Of a stretch of 64,000 bases of DNA, positions 10,122 to 23,031 are shown one piece after another. The translations under genes were made by a program, and so were the position numbers. Numbering within the stretch: the stretch's first letter is position 1; every line of letters starts with the position of its first letter. Source of the stretch: Acarospora socialis (taxonomy: Eukaryota > Ascomycota > Lecanoromycetes > Acarosporales > Acarosporaceae); the NCBI GenBank assembly GCA_025617375.2, contig JAMYGW020000012.1, positions 868,001 through 932,000 of the forward strand, read 5' to 3'. The notes beneath the pieces were generated by a model that saw nothing but the letters and a program-made list of their open reading frames with translations, did not search any database and was not told the DNA's origin.

Positions 10122-12217
10122 TTAAGCGCTAATGCACACGTAATAGCCTAGGAACAGTTTGGCGCAGTCGGTCCCAATATATGGATTCCAAGTATTGAAC
10201 TGGAACGTCTTCATCAGCAGATCTCTCCTCAAGTACAGATGACATGACAGACCTGGTCAAGGGTGGTCTGGAAATTTTTTGCGATACCATAGCAATTGTC
10301 TCCACTAAGGACTTGGTAATACTTTTTGCAACTTGCAATGGTGTTGGGCTCTAAGGGCCACGGCACGGTGTTTGCAACGGATGTGGTTGTCGTGGAAGGA
10401 CGTTTGGGAGTGCAAACAGCAGGGAACGTTGTTGAGGTCAAGATAGGAGCATTCGGGTCAGGCCAGCAGTACAGCTCTATGAGGGCCTCACATGCATCAG
10501 GAAGGTCCGCTTCTGTGAAGCCATTGGCGTAGTCCTCGTCACTGATGGGGCAACCGCTGGTACGCCCCACGATCAGACTTGCGGCAGTAAGATTCGCTGT
10601 GATTGTCGTGGTGGAAGGGGGCATGAACGTTGTCTGTAGGTTGTACCAAGACGTCGAAATACTCGGTGGTGCTGTGGCTATAGAACCTGTGCGCCAAGGT
10701 CCAGGGAACATGGAGGACCTCCAGAGTTGGAGTGTGTTAGCGTGTGTCACAAATATCAGAAAGAGAGCCAGCCTACATTGTTGTAGTAGACGTGTTCAAT
10801 TGAGTTGCATTGTAGGTTTGTGATCCAGGCGGTCTAACGAATCAGAATCTTATACACATTCAAACAGCGAAACCATCAAAAACACGACAAATACACGATT
10901 TCTTGACAGAGTCCAAGGTATTGAAGAGTGAGAGACTGACGAGACACAGATAGTTCTTCCCACCATCGAATCCAGGTTGTCACAGCCTGCATGAATAGTG
11001 CTGAATCTTATCAGCCGTTGCTCTATCATATGGTTGAAAAGCCAGTACTCACGGGTTCCACGAAATCAGTTGTACAGAAGTAAATTTCTGGTTCGCTGTT
11101 ATGTCTCCACAAGTTTGATTTGGCTGGATAGTTTGCAGAGCACACGAAGGGCCGAGACAAAGGGTGGAGCCCGGCGTCAGCGAGGAGCAGCTGTAGTCAA
11201 GGCCGTTGGCGGCGAACAGCCGATCGATAGCAATTGACTTTGCTTGAGAGATAGATTGACAAGTATCCTGAGAGCCAACCGTATATGGCGTGTCAGTGCA
11301 AGTGGGTACTGGAGTCGATGTCGGAGTTCTGTACTAGCTTTAGTAGGTTTCACAGACTATAGGGTGGCAGGCATCTTACGAGGTAGAAGAACCGGTGGAA
11401 GTTGATGAATACGTATAGGGATATTTGGATGCAGGTACCCCACATGATGAGAGCATCGAAGAGAAGTCGTTCGGCTGAATCCTGAACCTTCCGTAGTCTG
11501 AGCTTAGCATTGCTGCACCGTACTTCAGCGAGCAGTCTGAGCATAGAGCTTTAGTGCGGTTGTAGAATGCACGAAGACAAAATCCAGTCCTGTCGAACAC
11601 ACAAATTCAGCGGATCTCCGGAGCATCAATCTATGCTTGTCTTACTCGTCCGCAATGCATGTGACATTGTAAGCCCAGGCCAGGGAGTCAGCAAGGGATG
11701 CTCCAGATTGCTGCCATGTGCTGTTGGCAAACATCTGATACAAAGTGTTCCCACATTGCGTGTCCACGTTCGTTTTCAACATCTCGATAGCCTTTGTCAG
11801 CACAGAGTCTCCACATGTCGCACGAGACGGAACAATTACCTGGAGAGAGTTGTAGCAGGACGGAGTGCAGTATTGCAGGAGCGTAGCATTTTCGAGAGTG
11901 CTACCGCCCTCGACAGAGCTAGCTGTGACGAGGTTCGGAGAGCATGTAATGTTCTGACTCAAGGCAGCACGACAACCGGCAGGAATACTGGTCGGTAGGG
12001 CATCGGGACTGGACCATAATTGGATTGAAAGACAACCCAAGATAAACCACTGCAGAGGCAAACCCAAAAGCACTCCACGAGCTCGAGACCACGTAACGAC
12101 TGTGAGCGAAGGAGGTCGCGGGCCGGTTTTGGAGGTAGACTGAAAGAAACGAATGTGAAGTTTAAAAATATGAGAGAAGACTTGGGCTCGTATGTGAGGG
12201 GCAAGACATCTCAGCAT
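10122..12217 (-). CDS. secreted multi-LysM chitin-binding protein
   Basis: Seven exons on the minus strand (12217-11646, 11589-11380, 11328-11053, 11000-10941, 10833-10777, 10718-10253, 10199-10122) sum to 573 codons with clean GT-AG joins. The N-terminal region (GCRAALSQNITC, QYCTPSCYNSLQ, ALCSDCSLKYGA) is the cysteine-rich part usual in fungal LysM proteins. Three LysM-like modules follow: one starting YTVGSQDTCQSIS, one running QPNQTCGDI to ISWNPTIHAGC, and one at the C-terminus running YQVLSGDNCYGIA to FNTWNPYIGTDC. LysM binds chitin and related glycans outside the cell. The start is uncertain: the ATG at 12217 gives a long lead before a hydrophobic stretch (LLGLPLQWFILGCLSIQLW) that could be the signal anchor. 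It is head-to-head with the chitinase at 13651. Confidence 0.85.
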
Positions 12218-13650
12218 ATCCAACTTTCGAGTCCTTCACCTTTGGGAGCAAGAATCGTGGCGGCTTGTCATGACTGTAGACATTCCATATCTGGGCCCAT
12301 GATTATGCTGCGCAAGAAGATACAGATACATGAAAATGCCATCAAGGTCCCAAGATCTACCACAAGACCAACAAGACGCTCAATGATGGGGATTGCCCCA
12401 AGTGTCAGGGGCACCTTACTGTAAGGAGGCGGCGGGAGCTGCATGACTGAGGAGCAGTGCTGGCGCAAGGCTAGGTATGACAGTAATCGAGACCCTTGCG
12501 GAGATCATAGTCTGATCGGCCCCGTCAGACGGCGGTAACGCCATATGGGCGCGCTTTAGCCGCTGGAAACCAAGGACGAAAGGTTCAAACCCCTCACATA
12601 CACATAATTAGAAGAGCGGGTAGAGAGTTGGAATAAGTTAATGCCCTGGGAGATTAGCTCCCAATCCTTTGTAATAGTAGTTCGTATGCCGTCTGATTCT
12701 GGGCTCCTGCCCCGTCCCCCGTAGTACACGATTGGCCACAGCCTTGTTTCATCCCTTCTCATATGCCGAGCAGAAAACCTGTGCCACATTTTGTCCGGGA
12801 GAACCACGTTGGCGGTAGCTGTCCGGTGACGGATGTGATATTTTCAGCCTTGTGGATAAATAGGTAGGTCTATGGGATTGGGGCGGATCAAGGTGGAGGA
12901 GGCCCGCGCTAAGCGCTTGTCTTTGTTGCTTAGCTACCCTACACGTCAACTCAAGCTTACCTTTATGATCATCATCCTTTCAAAGATTGATCCAGAGCTT
13001 CTATCTGATGTGCAGACATTCAATTTCAGCAAGACTCAATCTGCATGTCTCTGGCCAAGTGCTCTACCTCATTTTTCTGTAACTTTGATTGTGGATCCCA
13101 CAATCAAAGCAAGGCTTATTGTGGAACCTTGACTGTGTCCTACATTTATCACAAAGAATGAATAGGTGTGTCATCTTCTTCTGATCTGCAACTGGCCTAA
13201 AATGAAATAGTTGCATTACACTGAGATACATTGCTCCAGACAGCCATCACTGTTGTCTGCTATCATCTTTTTGAGGATTAAGAACTCATACAGCTATGCT
13301 GCACAGTCACAGCTCAGTTGTCACAGGTGATTCCTTGGCCATGGTTCTCACCAATCCTTGTCCGCGAATGTTTACCAGGCACCAGTATGGCACAGTCATT
13401 ATTGGCGCTGCCAGCATGGTTGATGTTTATATCTCAGACTGGAGGAAGGAGATCAAAGATCTACGGATTTTTTTCCTTCAATACAGTCATTATCTTTCCT
13501 TTTCATATTTTTAGAACCCTCATTTATTGTCTTTCGGCCTTGGATATTGATTCTGTGGCGGAGGGTTCGTCAATAGGATCTAGAATATCATACCGTCTTT
13601 ACCATTACGAGTGCTGATGTACCTTTGCCACACGCTCTTTGAGTAACGTT
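12218..13650. promoter_or_regulatory. shared promoter region of LysM / chitinase pair
   Basis: About 1.4 kb between two divergent genes for chitin binding and chitin cleavage, so probably a bidirectional control region. It contains a strong palindrome at 13083-13109. No gene was recognised; a short hydrophobic minus-strand frame near 12268-12468 is not supported. Confidence 0.5.
13083..13109. repeat. 12-bp perfect inverted repeat, 3-nt loop
   Basis: CTTTGATTGTGG, then ATC, then CCACAATCAAAG: both arms match exactly. A further half copy (TTATTGTGGAACC) follows within 15 bp. It sits about 540 bp before the chitinase ATG and could be a dimeric factor site or a hairpin. Confidence 0.75.
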
Positions 13651-16600
13651 ATGCTTCAACTGTTGTCCCTCATTCTTCCTCTGGTTCTCTTGTCCTCTGT
13701 TATAGCCCAAGGAGACTTATCGACTTGCTCAGCCACGAAGCCATGCTTCCAAGGATGCTGCAGCGCGGACGGAAACTGTGGGTTTACACCACAGCATTGT
13801 GGGACTGGCTGCCTGAGCAACTGTGATGCCAAGGCAGAATGTGGGCAGTACGCTCCATCCGATTCGAGCGATTGCCCTATAAACGTTTGTTGCAGGTGAG
13901 ACTTTCAACCAAGAGTTGAATAGAAGCGTCCGCTGACAATGAACTATATGATACAGTCAATTTGGTTATTGTGGCACAACTCAACCGTTCTGCGGAGATG
14001 GCTGTCAGAAAAATGGCCAAGGTGGTGGTTGTGGACAGCCTACGTAAGCAAGCCAGCCGTCGCCCCCTCACCCTTGCCCAAAAAGCGATTAACATCGACG
14101 ATCTGCAAGGCGTCCGTCGTGCTCCGAAAACACTGATGCCATGTCATACAAACGTCGCATCGGGTACTATGAAATCTTCAACCTGGAAGAACGGCTCTGT
14201 GATAAGGTTTACCCCGAGGACCTAGAAGTTGCTCCTCTTACCCATATCAATCTTGCTTTCGTGCTGTTCGATAGTACGTCCAATATGATAGACAACGCTG
14301 GTGATCTAATTTCTCGGGTCTCATTCTTGAAGAGTCGCTACCGAGGTCTAAGGGTTAACATTGCTATCGGAGGATGGACCTTTAATGACCCCCCGACACA
14401 GACACTGTTCTCAGACAGTAAGGCTCATTGAATTTAATCATAAAGGTCCTCTCACTAACAACGAGAAGTGGCAAGCTCATACTCCAATCGTCAGACGTTT
14501 ATCAGCTCTCTGGTATCTTTCTTGCGAAAGTATGGCTTGGATGGGGTCGATATGGATTGGGAATACCCTGCCGCCACTGACAGAGGTGGTATCCCTGCCG
14601 ACACGGACAACTATGTTCTTCTCATGTCTGAGATCCGCGAAGCTTTTGACCGAACAAATCCTGGCTGGGAAGTTACCATTACTGTCCCGACGAGCTACTG
14701 GTACTTGCGTGGATTTGATGTCACTCGACTTCAAAAGTACGTGTCATGGTTCAACGTCATGTCATATGACCTTGTGAGTCCTCGAGCCTGTCTTGGAAGT
14801 GGTCAAATCAAGTCACTAATGTTCGACACAGCATGGCATGTGGGATCAGCACAACAGATTTACCGGTCCATACTTAGAAGGCCATACCAATATCACAGAC
14901 ATCGATCAAGGTTTAGATCTACTCTGGCGTACTGGTGTTGACCCTGCCAATGTTGTCATGGGTTTCGCTTTCTACCGACGGTCATTTACCATGAGTGATG
15001 CGTCTTGTTCTAAGCCAAGCTGTACCTTCTCGACATCCGGTCTACCTGGAACGTGCACCCATACTGGTGGTATTCTATCTTACAGCGAACTGAGCTCAAG
15101 AAACCACTCCCTCAGTACACAGACCTATTATGATCCGACGTCAAGCGTTAAGTACAACGTGTATGATGGTAACCAGTGGATTTCATATGATGACGAGCAG
15201 TCTTTCTTTGATAAGAAAAGATTCCTCTCTTCTCGATGTCTAAGCGGGTTGATGATCTGGGCTATCGACCAGGATACTCAGAATCACGACGCTCTTGAAG
15301 GGCTTCTTGGGGATTTCTCCGCTAGTCAGCTAGAGGGTGAAGCCTGGATATTAAAACTGCCACTGCTTTGTCATCGGCTTTCGGTGCCTATACTGGGCAG
15401 AGCTGCTTCGTGACGCCAACTTGCACCGACGGCTCAGATGGTGAGAGGCAGAACGAGCAAGTTTGCCCGTCTGGGACAATGTCTGTTGCAACAGCACATT
15501 CTCCCCTCCAGACTCCAGGTCAGGATCTCCACGGGGTTTGCTCGGCTGGCTGGTATCGACACATATGCTGTCCAACAAACGCAATGCCCAAGAATTGTGC
15601 GTGGAATGGAGCCCCCAGAAGGAGTGAATTTGGCTGCAGTGGTAAGTGCAGAAGCAATCAGTTCGTTCTGAATACAGATACCTACATCGACGCCAAGGGT
15701 CAAGGCCAGTGCTTCAGTGGAACCCTGAATTTGTGTTGCGACTCCACCCAGATAATCGACGATTGCTTCTGGACGGATTGCCAAGGTCCTTTGACCACAA
15801 ATACTCCCCCTTCATGCACTGATGATTCTGATTATCAGACATACCGATACGATCAGGACAACGGTGATTGGTGGCTCTTCGACTTATGTGTCTACCGTGG
15901 ACGGCTCCACCGGATCTCCGTTTCATGATCGCTTCAAGCGAGCTTTTTGTTGCCCTAAAGGAAAGGGTTTCCGTAGCTGCAACTGGTCGAATGATCCGCG
16001 CCCGCAGGATCAACCCGGAGGTATCGTCGTCTCAGATTCGACTCTGTTCTGTAAGCCACAAGCATGTGCGAATACACAAACACAGGTCACGCAGGCTTTA
16101 AAGCCCCCTCAATCTCCAGAAATCAATCCGACGCACACAGGTGGGAGCTGTGATGATTTCGTACAGTCAGCATGGTATAACCCGGACTTTCCGTACTGCT
16201 GCGACCCACCGAGTACATACAGTGACAAATGGCCAGTCGATCCAAAGTACCTCTTTGAGCATTACTACGACACCCCTGCGGACGACGTCATGTGGTCCTA
16301 TGATGATGAGTACCGTAACAACAATGCGGATACACATCAAGCTCCACCGGGCGATGAGACGGGTGAAGATGCCTATGACTTTATAATGCTTGACGGACCA
16401 CCTGGAGCTCTTGACAACAATTTTCCTGCAACTCACACCATAGCGAGGCGTACCGCTGCAATGCCCAGAACAAAGAGATCGATCTTAACGAGAAATAGCA
16501 CTATCATTGACTCTACCTTTGAACATGGTGAGGAAACCATCTATGTCTACTGCAACCATGCAGAAGGCTCACCGGAGTGCCAACATGTCTGGTATAAGGG

Positions 16601-19600
16601 GGCTAAAGACACGATTATCAAGTTACCACATCATGTCGGAGATGGTCCATATGCACGGATTGTGTCAATGGAGCTAGCTGAGCGTGAGTATGAGCTACCG
16701 CGTCACCACATACTGTCCCGTTCTGTCGAGGGCAATACAAACCCTGTCTACAAGCTGAGATTCGATTACGATTTTCATCTTATCAAGCGGGACGAGGTCG
16801 TCAACATGCGTGTCGACTACACCAATCTGCTCGGATACTGGGATGAATTAACAAACACGCCAGCCAGCAAACACAAGAAGCGTGACGCATACCAGGAGCA
16901 TCTCTCCAAGGGCGAGTGGCATTCCAAGATCAGGGAAGCAAAACGCAAACACGATCGACTCCGTAAACGAAAAGAGGCAAACGGCCGAGACACTACAACG
17001 ACCGATATGAGTCTAGGAAACAATAACCTCTCAAAGAGATGGTTCGGTACCTTTCTCGCTTGGCTTGGTAGGTTGGTGAGTATCTCCTTTTAAACCGTCC
17101 AGTTTCCGAGTTCTCACTGCTCTGACTAACAAACTACAGAGTACCGTTGAAAGCAAAGAGGTCGGTTTCCTCAGCATGGCTATTTAAAAAACCTTGCTGC
17201 TGTTTAAAGCGACTACGGGGTATGTTCCATGTCTCGTCTGCGGAATAACTATAGCAACTGACCGTCCAAAGCTGTCCCGGACAAACGTTCTCTGCCAACA
17301 TGAACATGTACCTTGATGCCAATGTTGAGATGGAAGCCACCTACGCATATTACTTCTCCGGCACTATTGTACCACCCGCTGTGACTGGCACTTATGCATT
17401 CTTCAGTCTTGAACCGAGCGCTTACTTGGGTCTTCGGCTTGTTGGTAACGCAAGACTTCAAGTTACTACTGGCCGCAAGAAGCTTCTTGACACAGTATCC
17501 TACCCTGGACTCTTTATCAAAGGCATAGCTGCTGTGGGACCCACATTGGATTTGTATGGCGAGGTAGTTCAGCTCTCTGCTACTAAGCGATTAAGTGGTT
17601 GAGGCTGAATTGAAAGCAGATTCGAGGAGTTATCTCGCTGTAAGGCGAGATGAAGCTGGCGCCAAGCTCAATTTCGGCAAGGCGGAGGTTTACTGGCCCC
17701 AGGACGACGACGCCAGCGCCAAGTTTCAACAACTCCTTGGCGTCACTGCTGACCCGGTGGCTCAATCGGAGGATCTGATCAAGCTAACATTCGATGCCAA
17801 GATCAGAATCGACGCACAGATTGATGTTCTTGTCACTCCTGAGGTAAGGTTCTCCTGAAGATCTTAATTCAACAAATCGCTCGATCCCTGTGCTGGCATT
17901 CTTCCCAATCTCAGAGCTTTTCCTGACACATCTGCTACAGGAGAACATGGGTCTCAGGGTTGGGGGTAAAATAACTGGCGGTACTCCGCTAGTAGACGCT
18001 CAGCTGGTTGGCTACGTCAATACCTCTTTGTCGTTTCAGGCATCCACGACGGCATCTGGTGGATCAACCAGTGATACGTCACTCATCTATCGTTACGGTG
18101 TATACTTATACTACAACCTTGGTTACGCAGCCTATGCCACTGTTAAGTTCTTCCCCAACTGGGCCCTGTCGCCACGTAATGCGTATAATCCTACGCCGAG
18201 ATTCACCATCTACGAAGATACGGGATCCTTCACTGCGAATGTCGATAATGTGAAAAGGGGCATCGGAGCTCCTGGAATAGATCGAGCCGTAAGATTTCCT
18301 CGCAGAGGTCTTCTCAGCAATCTGCATAGTACAGAAATCTCAGCAATAGATCACCTCAGCCACCGATTGGATATTTACACACGTTCATTGCCTCAAAATG
18401 AATCTTCATCCATCCACATCGACAACATCTTGGGCAAGAGGGTGACTGCTTCGGATGATGGCTTTGCTGATAGCCAAGTTTCAGACTTTACTTCGCAACT
18501 CACCTGCCCGGCCGGAGACACGGCGCAGATCAGACTTCGTGACTTTCGCTGTAAGTTTGTGGAATATGGGTCCGATGAATAACAGTATCACTGACAGCAA
18601 GTAGACAACTGTGGAATCTTTGGAAACAGCCAGTTGAACAGCCAGGGCACCTTTGCGAGCGTGCCTGGGATTTGCAGCGGTATACAGACATTCTTTACAA
18701 AACAGGGTCTGGCAAATAGTGAGATCGTCCTTGGACCCAAATGGGGATAGAGCAGACGAACGGCGGGCTGCCGCTCGTGGCCAGCAGTACTGTAGAGATG
18801 ACCAGGACAACCTATGGAACAGTCTTGGGATCGCGAATCTCCAGATTTCATGCGACGAGTTCCCGTTCGCGGGCTCAGAGGAAGGCGGAGCGTACATGGG
18901 ATCGAACCCGATCGTTGCTCAAAGGACCTGCGTTCCGGCTTGGCAGAATACTCTGCAAGGAAATTGTAAGAGTGAGTTGTGTTATCATCATCAACGTCGA
19001 CCAAAGCGAAACCATTGCGCTAACAGAGAACATTTCAGAGATTTTGTCTCAACTTCAGACCAACGTGGCGTATTTTGAGAGACAGGCACGGGGTGACAAC
19101 GTCAAGAACTTTGTGGACTGGAGAGATGATTCGTGGACCCAAGATGGCGGAACCTTTAATGGTCAACCAATACCACCTCAAAGACTTGCTCGATACCCAA
19201 ACCAAGTTCCTCACGCTGCGGGAGTCAGTTAACAATGTATGCATTCCTTCTGTTCATATACTCTCGTTCACGCTAGTTTCAGCAACTGAAACATGAAACC
19301 TTAGGAGTATACATCCAGCGGCATGACCATGGGCTACATGTACAAGAGAAATTTCACCATGAGACTCGCATCACCAAACGACCACAACGATGGGGCAGCT
19401 TGGGTACCTGGTACTAGCCCTGCAAAGTCGTGGTCCTTGAGGGATGGTACCTTCCCTGTCGGCACAGACGGTGGCGACCTCACTGCAATCGCTTGTGCTG
19501 TGAACACTTTCGGACAACACGACATCTTCCTAGCGCCATATAATGCGCTCTGCTTCAGTGGCAAATATCTCAAACCCGGCCGTGGTATGTGTCATGGAGT

Positions 19601-19622
19601 GTCTTTTGTCTGCTCTATCTAA
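13651..19622 (+). pseudogene. GH18 subgroup C chitinase (killer-toxin-alpha-like), broken
   Basis: From the ATG at 13651 a signal peptide (MLQLLSLILPLVLLSSVIA) leads into two chitin-binding modules of the CBM18 type (C..PCFQGCCSADGNCG and VCCSQFGYCGTTQPFCG). A GH18 domain follows, with SYKRRIGYYEIFNL and the full catalytic motif DGVDMDWEYP. After that comes the long tail typical of subgroup C chitinases related to the alpha subunit of yeast killer toxin: cysteine-rich repeats, a beta-rich segment (ATYAYYFSGTIVPPA, KGIAAVGPTLDLYGE), and a last part with CDEFPFAGSEEGG and ACAVNTFGQ. The expected product would be a secreted enzyme of about 1,600 residues. As I read it the frame is not continuous; I count roughly five breaks, so I treat it as a recently broken copy. 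It is paired with the LysM gene. Confidence 0.75.
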
Positions 19623-21081
19623 CCTGGCTAGACCCCGTTTGCTACGCTTGCGCTTTAGATAGAAAGTCCATACACTCTCACAAAGAGATCTTGCTGTAAC
19701 AACATTCGAATAGGGTTCCGTGCAATGTATTTTTCAGGCATGTGCCGCAACAGGTAGACATAATATCCAACCCCCATTCCCACCTGAGCGGAACATGCTG
19801 AGTATTCTTCACCAAGTACTAGTGACCCTAATAACCTTAACCATTGTGCTCGATCCCTCTTACAGATATGGTAAATAGAAAACATGCTAGCCAAGGACCT
19901 CCATCAACATCTTCCAAAACAACAAACTTTATAGCCAACATCGCAACAGCGATCAAGCAGATATGAGGCAGTTGCAATATCCGCAAAGATGCAAGCAAAA
20001 ATGGAGGGGAATCCATATTCAACTCAGATAACAACATTCAAATGCTCAGCCATCAGTAATCGGTCAAGACGCGCTATGTGGAGAAAACGAGTGGATCTAC
20101 CACGATATGTACCAGTCAGTAAACATACTACCCGATTGGGGTTTCGAACTGTTTCTTGTCGAACGTCTACCACCAAATCCATTCCTAGACTGACAAAGCC
20201 TGTAACCAGAGATCTGATATCGACACATTTGCAGTCTCTGCACTCTCTTAACAAGGTCGTTACCTTACCTTAGCCCAGTGGACTCTGTCTCTGCTCCTTC
20301 AAGGTCATACCCATTTGGAGAAGGAGTTCAGCATCCCTCTCTCGTCGAACGTCTACGAGACTGTAACATACTAGCCAATTGGGTTTAGTTTATTCTTTAT
20401 CTCACATTTGGCATTGCATTCCGACGGATCAGAGACGATGGTATGGGCCTCTTGTTGGCAGCGGCTGAGGTTCACTGAGGACCAAGGCGGTTCTTAGTTG
20501 TATGAAGGCTTGAGCTTGGATCTGAGGTAGACTACATCGCGTAGCTCTTTTGGTGTTTCCCTTGTCGTTGTCGGAAATGTGGGTGCTGGAGGGGAAAGTA
20601 GTGGTAGGGGGAAAGTAGTGGTTGGGGAAAGCGCAGTGAAGTAGGGCTCAGCCCTCATTCCGTTCCGCCAAGAGTTTTTTCGTTGCCGTATATGCAACGT
20701 ATTGCGTTGTAATCCATCAATTGCCCAACATCACCAATATCCTTCTACGGGCTCCTATCCAGCCCTCCGACCTACTTAGTGCATCTTATTACGACACAAG
20801 GCAAGCACAGCCAGCACTTCTTCTACCGTCCCCCTAGCCTTCAATCCTGGTACCTCACGTAGACTTCTGCCGGAACGCGTCCAATACGTCAGTTTAGACG
20901 AACATGGTGCCTAAGTGCTCTGCCTTGGTCGCTGGATGGCCCGTAGTCTCGAAAGACTTGTCATTGGGTGGACAGTATATCTTGGCCGTCACGGCTCGGA
21001 TAGAGAAACTGTCTATAAGGTGCCCAACAAGATCACATAAGTAGCATCTTGTCGCAGCAGCGAAGTCTACTTACTACCTAG
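19623..21081. other. intergenic with dispersed motif copies
   Basis: No gene recognised. Copies of the motif seen at 4-5.6 kb return near 20120 (GTAAACATACTACCCGATTG), 20160 (GTCGAACGTCTACCA) and 20343 (CGTCGAACGTCTACGA). A purine-rich stretch lies at 20580-20630. Confidence 0.5.
20095..20395. repeat. second cluster of GTCGAACGTCTAC motif
   Basis: At least three copies in 300 bp, matching the 4.2-4.7 kb cluster in sequence, order of pieces and strand. The two clusters bracket the LysM/chitinase block. Confidence 0.6.
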
Positions 21082-23031
21082 CTACCTCTTTCGGTTCGTC
21101 AACTTAACAATCATGTCGTCCCCCTCCACCTGCTTCGAGATTCCCAGACTCGGCTTCCTTTCATCGAGCCTCGGAAACAACATGCCCTGTACGCCATGTG
21201 CTTCTTCTCCGGCGTTTACGACCTGCATATCGTACCTCCAAAGAGCCAAAGCCACAAATGCCAGTACCTCCCTCTTCCCCACGAACCTGCCGCTGCAAAG
21301 AGTAACACCCCCGCCGAAAGGGTGATAGTAGTCATGGCGCTCAAGGGATTTATCCTTCAGAAATCGAGACAAATCTACTTCGCGCGCATTGGACCCGAAG
21401 CCTTCCGTAGCCAAAAGTAGTTGCCGCTGAGGGATGAGAACTTTTGTACCTATGGGAATAGTCTTGCTCCCAATGGGCACAGGCCTCATAACTTCGCGTA
21501 CAGTACTCCCAGTGGAACTAACGCGTAGCACCTCGTTGAAAGCTGAGTTTAGAAGAGGGTACGATTCGATCAAATTCCGTTTCGCGACGTCGGCTAGGGT
21601 GGCCCCAGCTATCCTCTCCGAAGATTCGAGGGCCTTCATTGCAGTATCAATCTCCTCCCGGACGGCGGCAGCGACGGCCGGTCGCTGCAACAGATGGGCC
21701 ATCATCCAAAAGGCGGTCATTTGCACGTTGGTGTTAATCCTGAACATGTGCATTAGCCTTCATGCCAACAATGCAAATATCCTTCCGGGCCGCAGTCCTC
21801 AATGCCAGAGAAGCAAATACTTACCCCCACAGTATGATCATCATCATTCGCGCCCGAATCTTGTTTACTGAGTCCCGCGCACTGCTCCTCATCTTCCAGC
21901 TCGTTCACAAAAGGCACGCCGTCAGATCGCTTCTCTCGTGGTGCTTCAAGGTATCGAGTAAGCGTTCTGATAAGCCTATCCCTCGGCACAGTGGCGGCTT
22001 TGGCCATAAATGCTAGGTATCGGTATGTTATCATCCAGCTGTTGATGTCCCACTAGTCAAATGAAGTTGTCATCCACGGTTCAAGCTCTCGGAGGTACTC
22101 GCCAAAGAAGGCTCGGCTTTGGGCTTCGATGAGTACATCTCGGCACCAGCAGTGAAAAGACACGACCTTCGCGTCTGCACTAAAAGAAAGGATACTGGTT
22201 TCGAAGAATGACTTCCACCGTGTCGTTCTCTCAATGTAACTCAGCACTCTTTCCGTTAGCTCGTGCAGTGCCAGCGGCTGTAGAAGCTGTTTATGCAAAA
22301 GCGCATTGCCTGTATGCATAAGAACTTTCTCCTTGGGGTTTGGATGAAGCGAAGTGAATCCTTCTTTTGGGGTGGGCCATAAAATGGTGTTGCCTTCCGC
22401 CAATACATTGGCCACACCTCTATATATCGTGTCGATGAATGGATCGAAGGCAAAGGAGTTTTCGTCCTTGAAGATTTTGAGACGTCAGTGGGAGATAGAA
22501 TAACAGCAATTCTCTCCCCAGCTACATAGAGCATGAACGGGTCCCGCGATCCTCCAAGCACGCCCTAGCAACTCATCAGCATCCAAGGCGCAAAAACGCT
22601 CTGGACGTAACATGCAATCGTTCTAGTACAAAGGAGGTACGAACTTTCCACGAGTGAAGATAGCACCCGAGTCCTTGAAGAAGGATATCGCGTGACCTGC
22701 GCGAGAGGAAAAGCCCTCATTTAGTGATATATTCTGCTCATCGGTTTAGAATTGACAGCATACCAATAACTATGGGTAATGTTTAGATGTCTCCTAATCG
22801 AAGTCATGATAGATAGATGGGAGACTGAGATGTGCTCGAGAGCTTACAAGGGATCCAATATGGTAGATACTCCACTTCGTCCAGTTTCAAAAGAGGACGA
22901 AGGGTAAAGGTCCAGAGCCTCCACGCCAGAAGTGCCAAGATAAGTGGAAGAAGAGAAAAAGTCCAACCGGGATAATCCATTGAGATCTCTCCAATCCGAG
23001 CCGTCATATGGGAAACTGACTGAGAAATCAT
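21082..23031 (-). pseudogene. cytochrome P450 (CYP7/8-like), broken
   Basis: Starts at 23031 with MISQSVSHM and a membrane anchor (FSLLPLILALLAWRLW). Introns divide the N-terminal part, including a likely 6-nt micro-exon at 22764-22769 that gives YWIPFIGHAISFF. Recognisable parts in order: DPFMLYVAGER, the C-helix region, an I-helix region (INTNVQMTAFWMM), the K-helix ExxR (NEVLR), and the heme loop FGGGVTLCSGRF with its cysteine. The product would be a membrane-bound monooxygenase of the endoplasmic reticulum, resembling CYP7/8-like fungal enzymes. The reading frame contains a TAG at 22053-22055 and a one-base shift in an A-run near 22475, and the join before the I-helix does not fit cleanly. 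I therefore call it a pseudogene. It is divergent from the broken P450 at 24062. Confidence 0.8.

Noticed and set aside
12575-12600. GGTTCAAACCC, a possible tRNA B-box
   Set aside because: The flanking bases do not form a T stem and no A-box or cloverleaf is present upstream.
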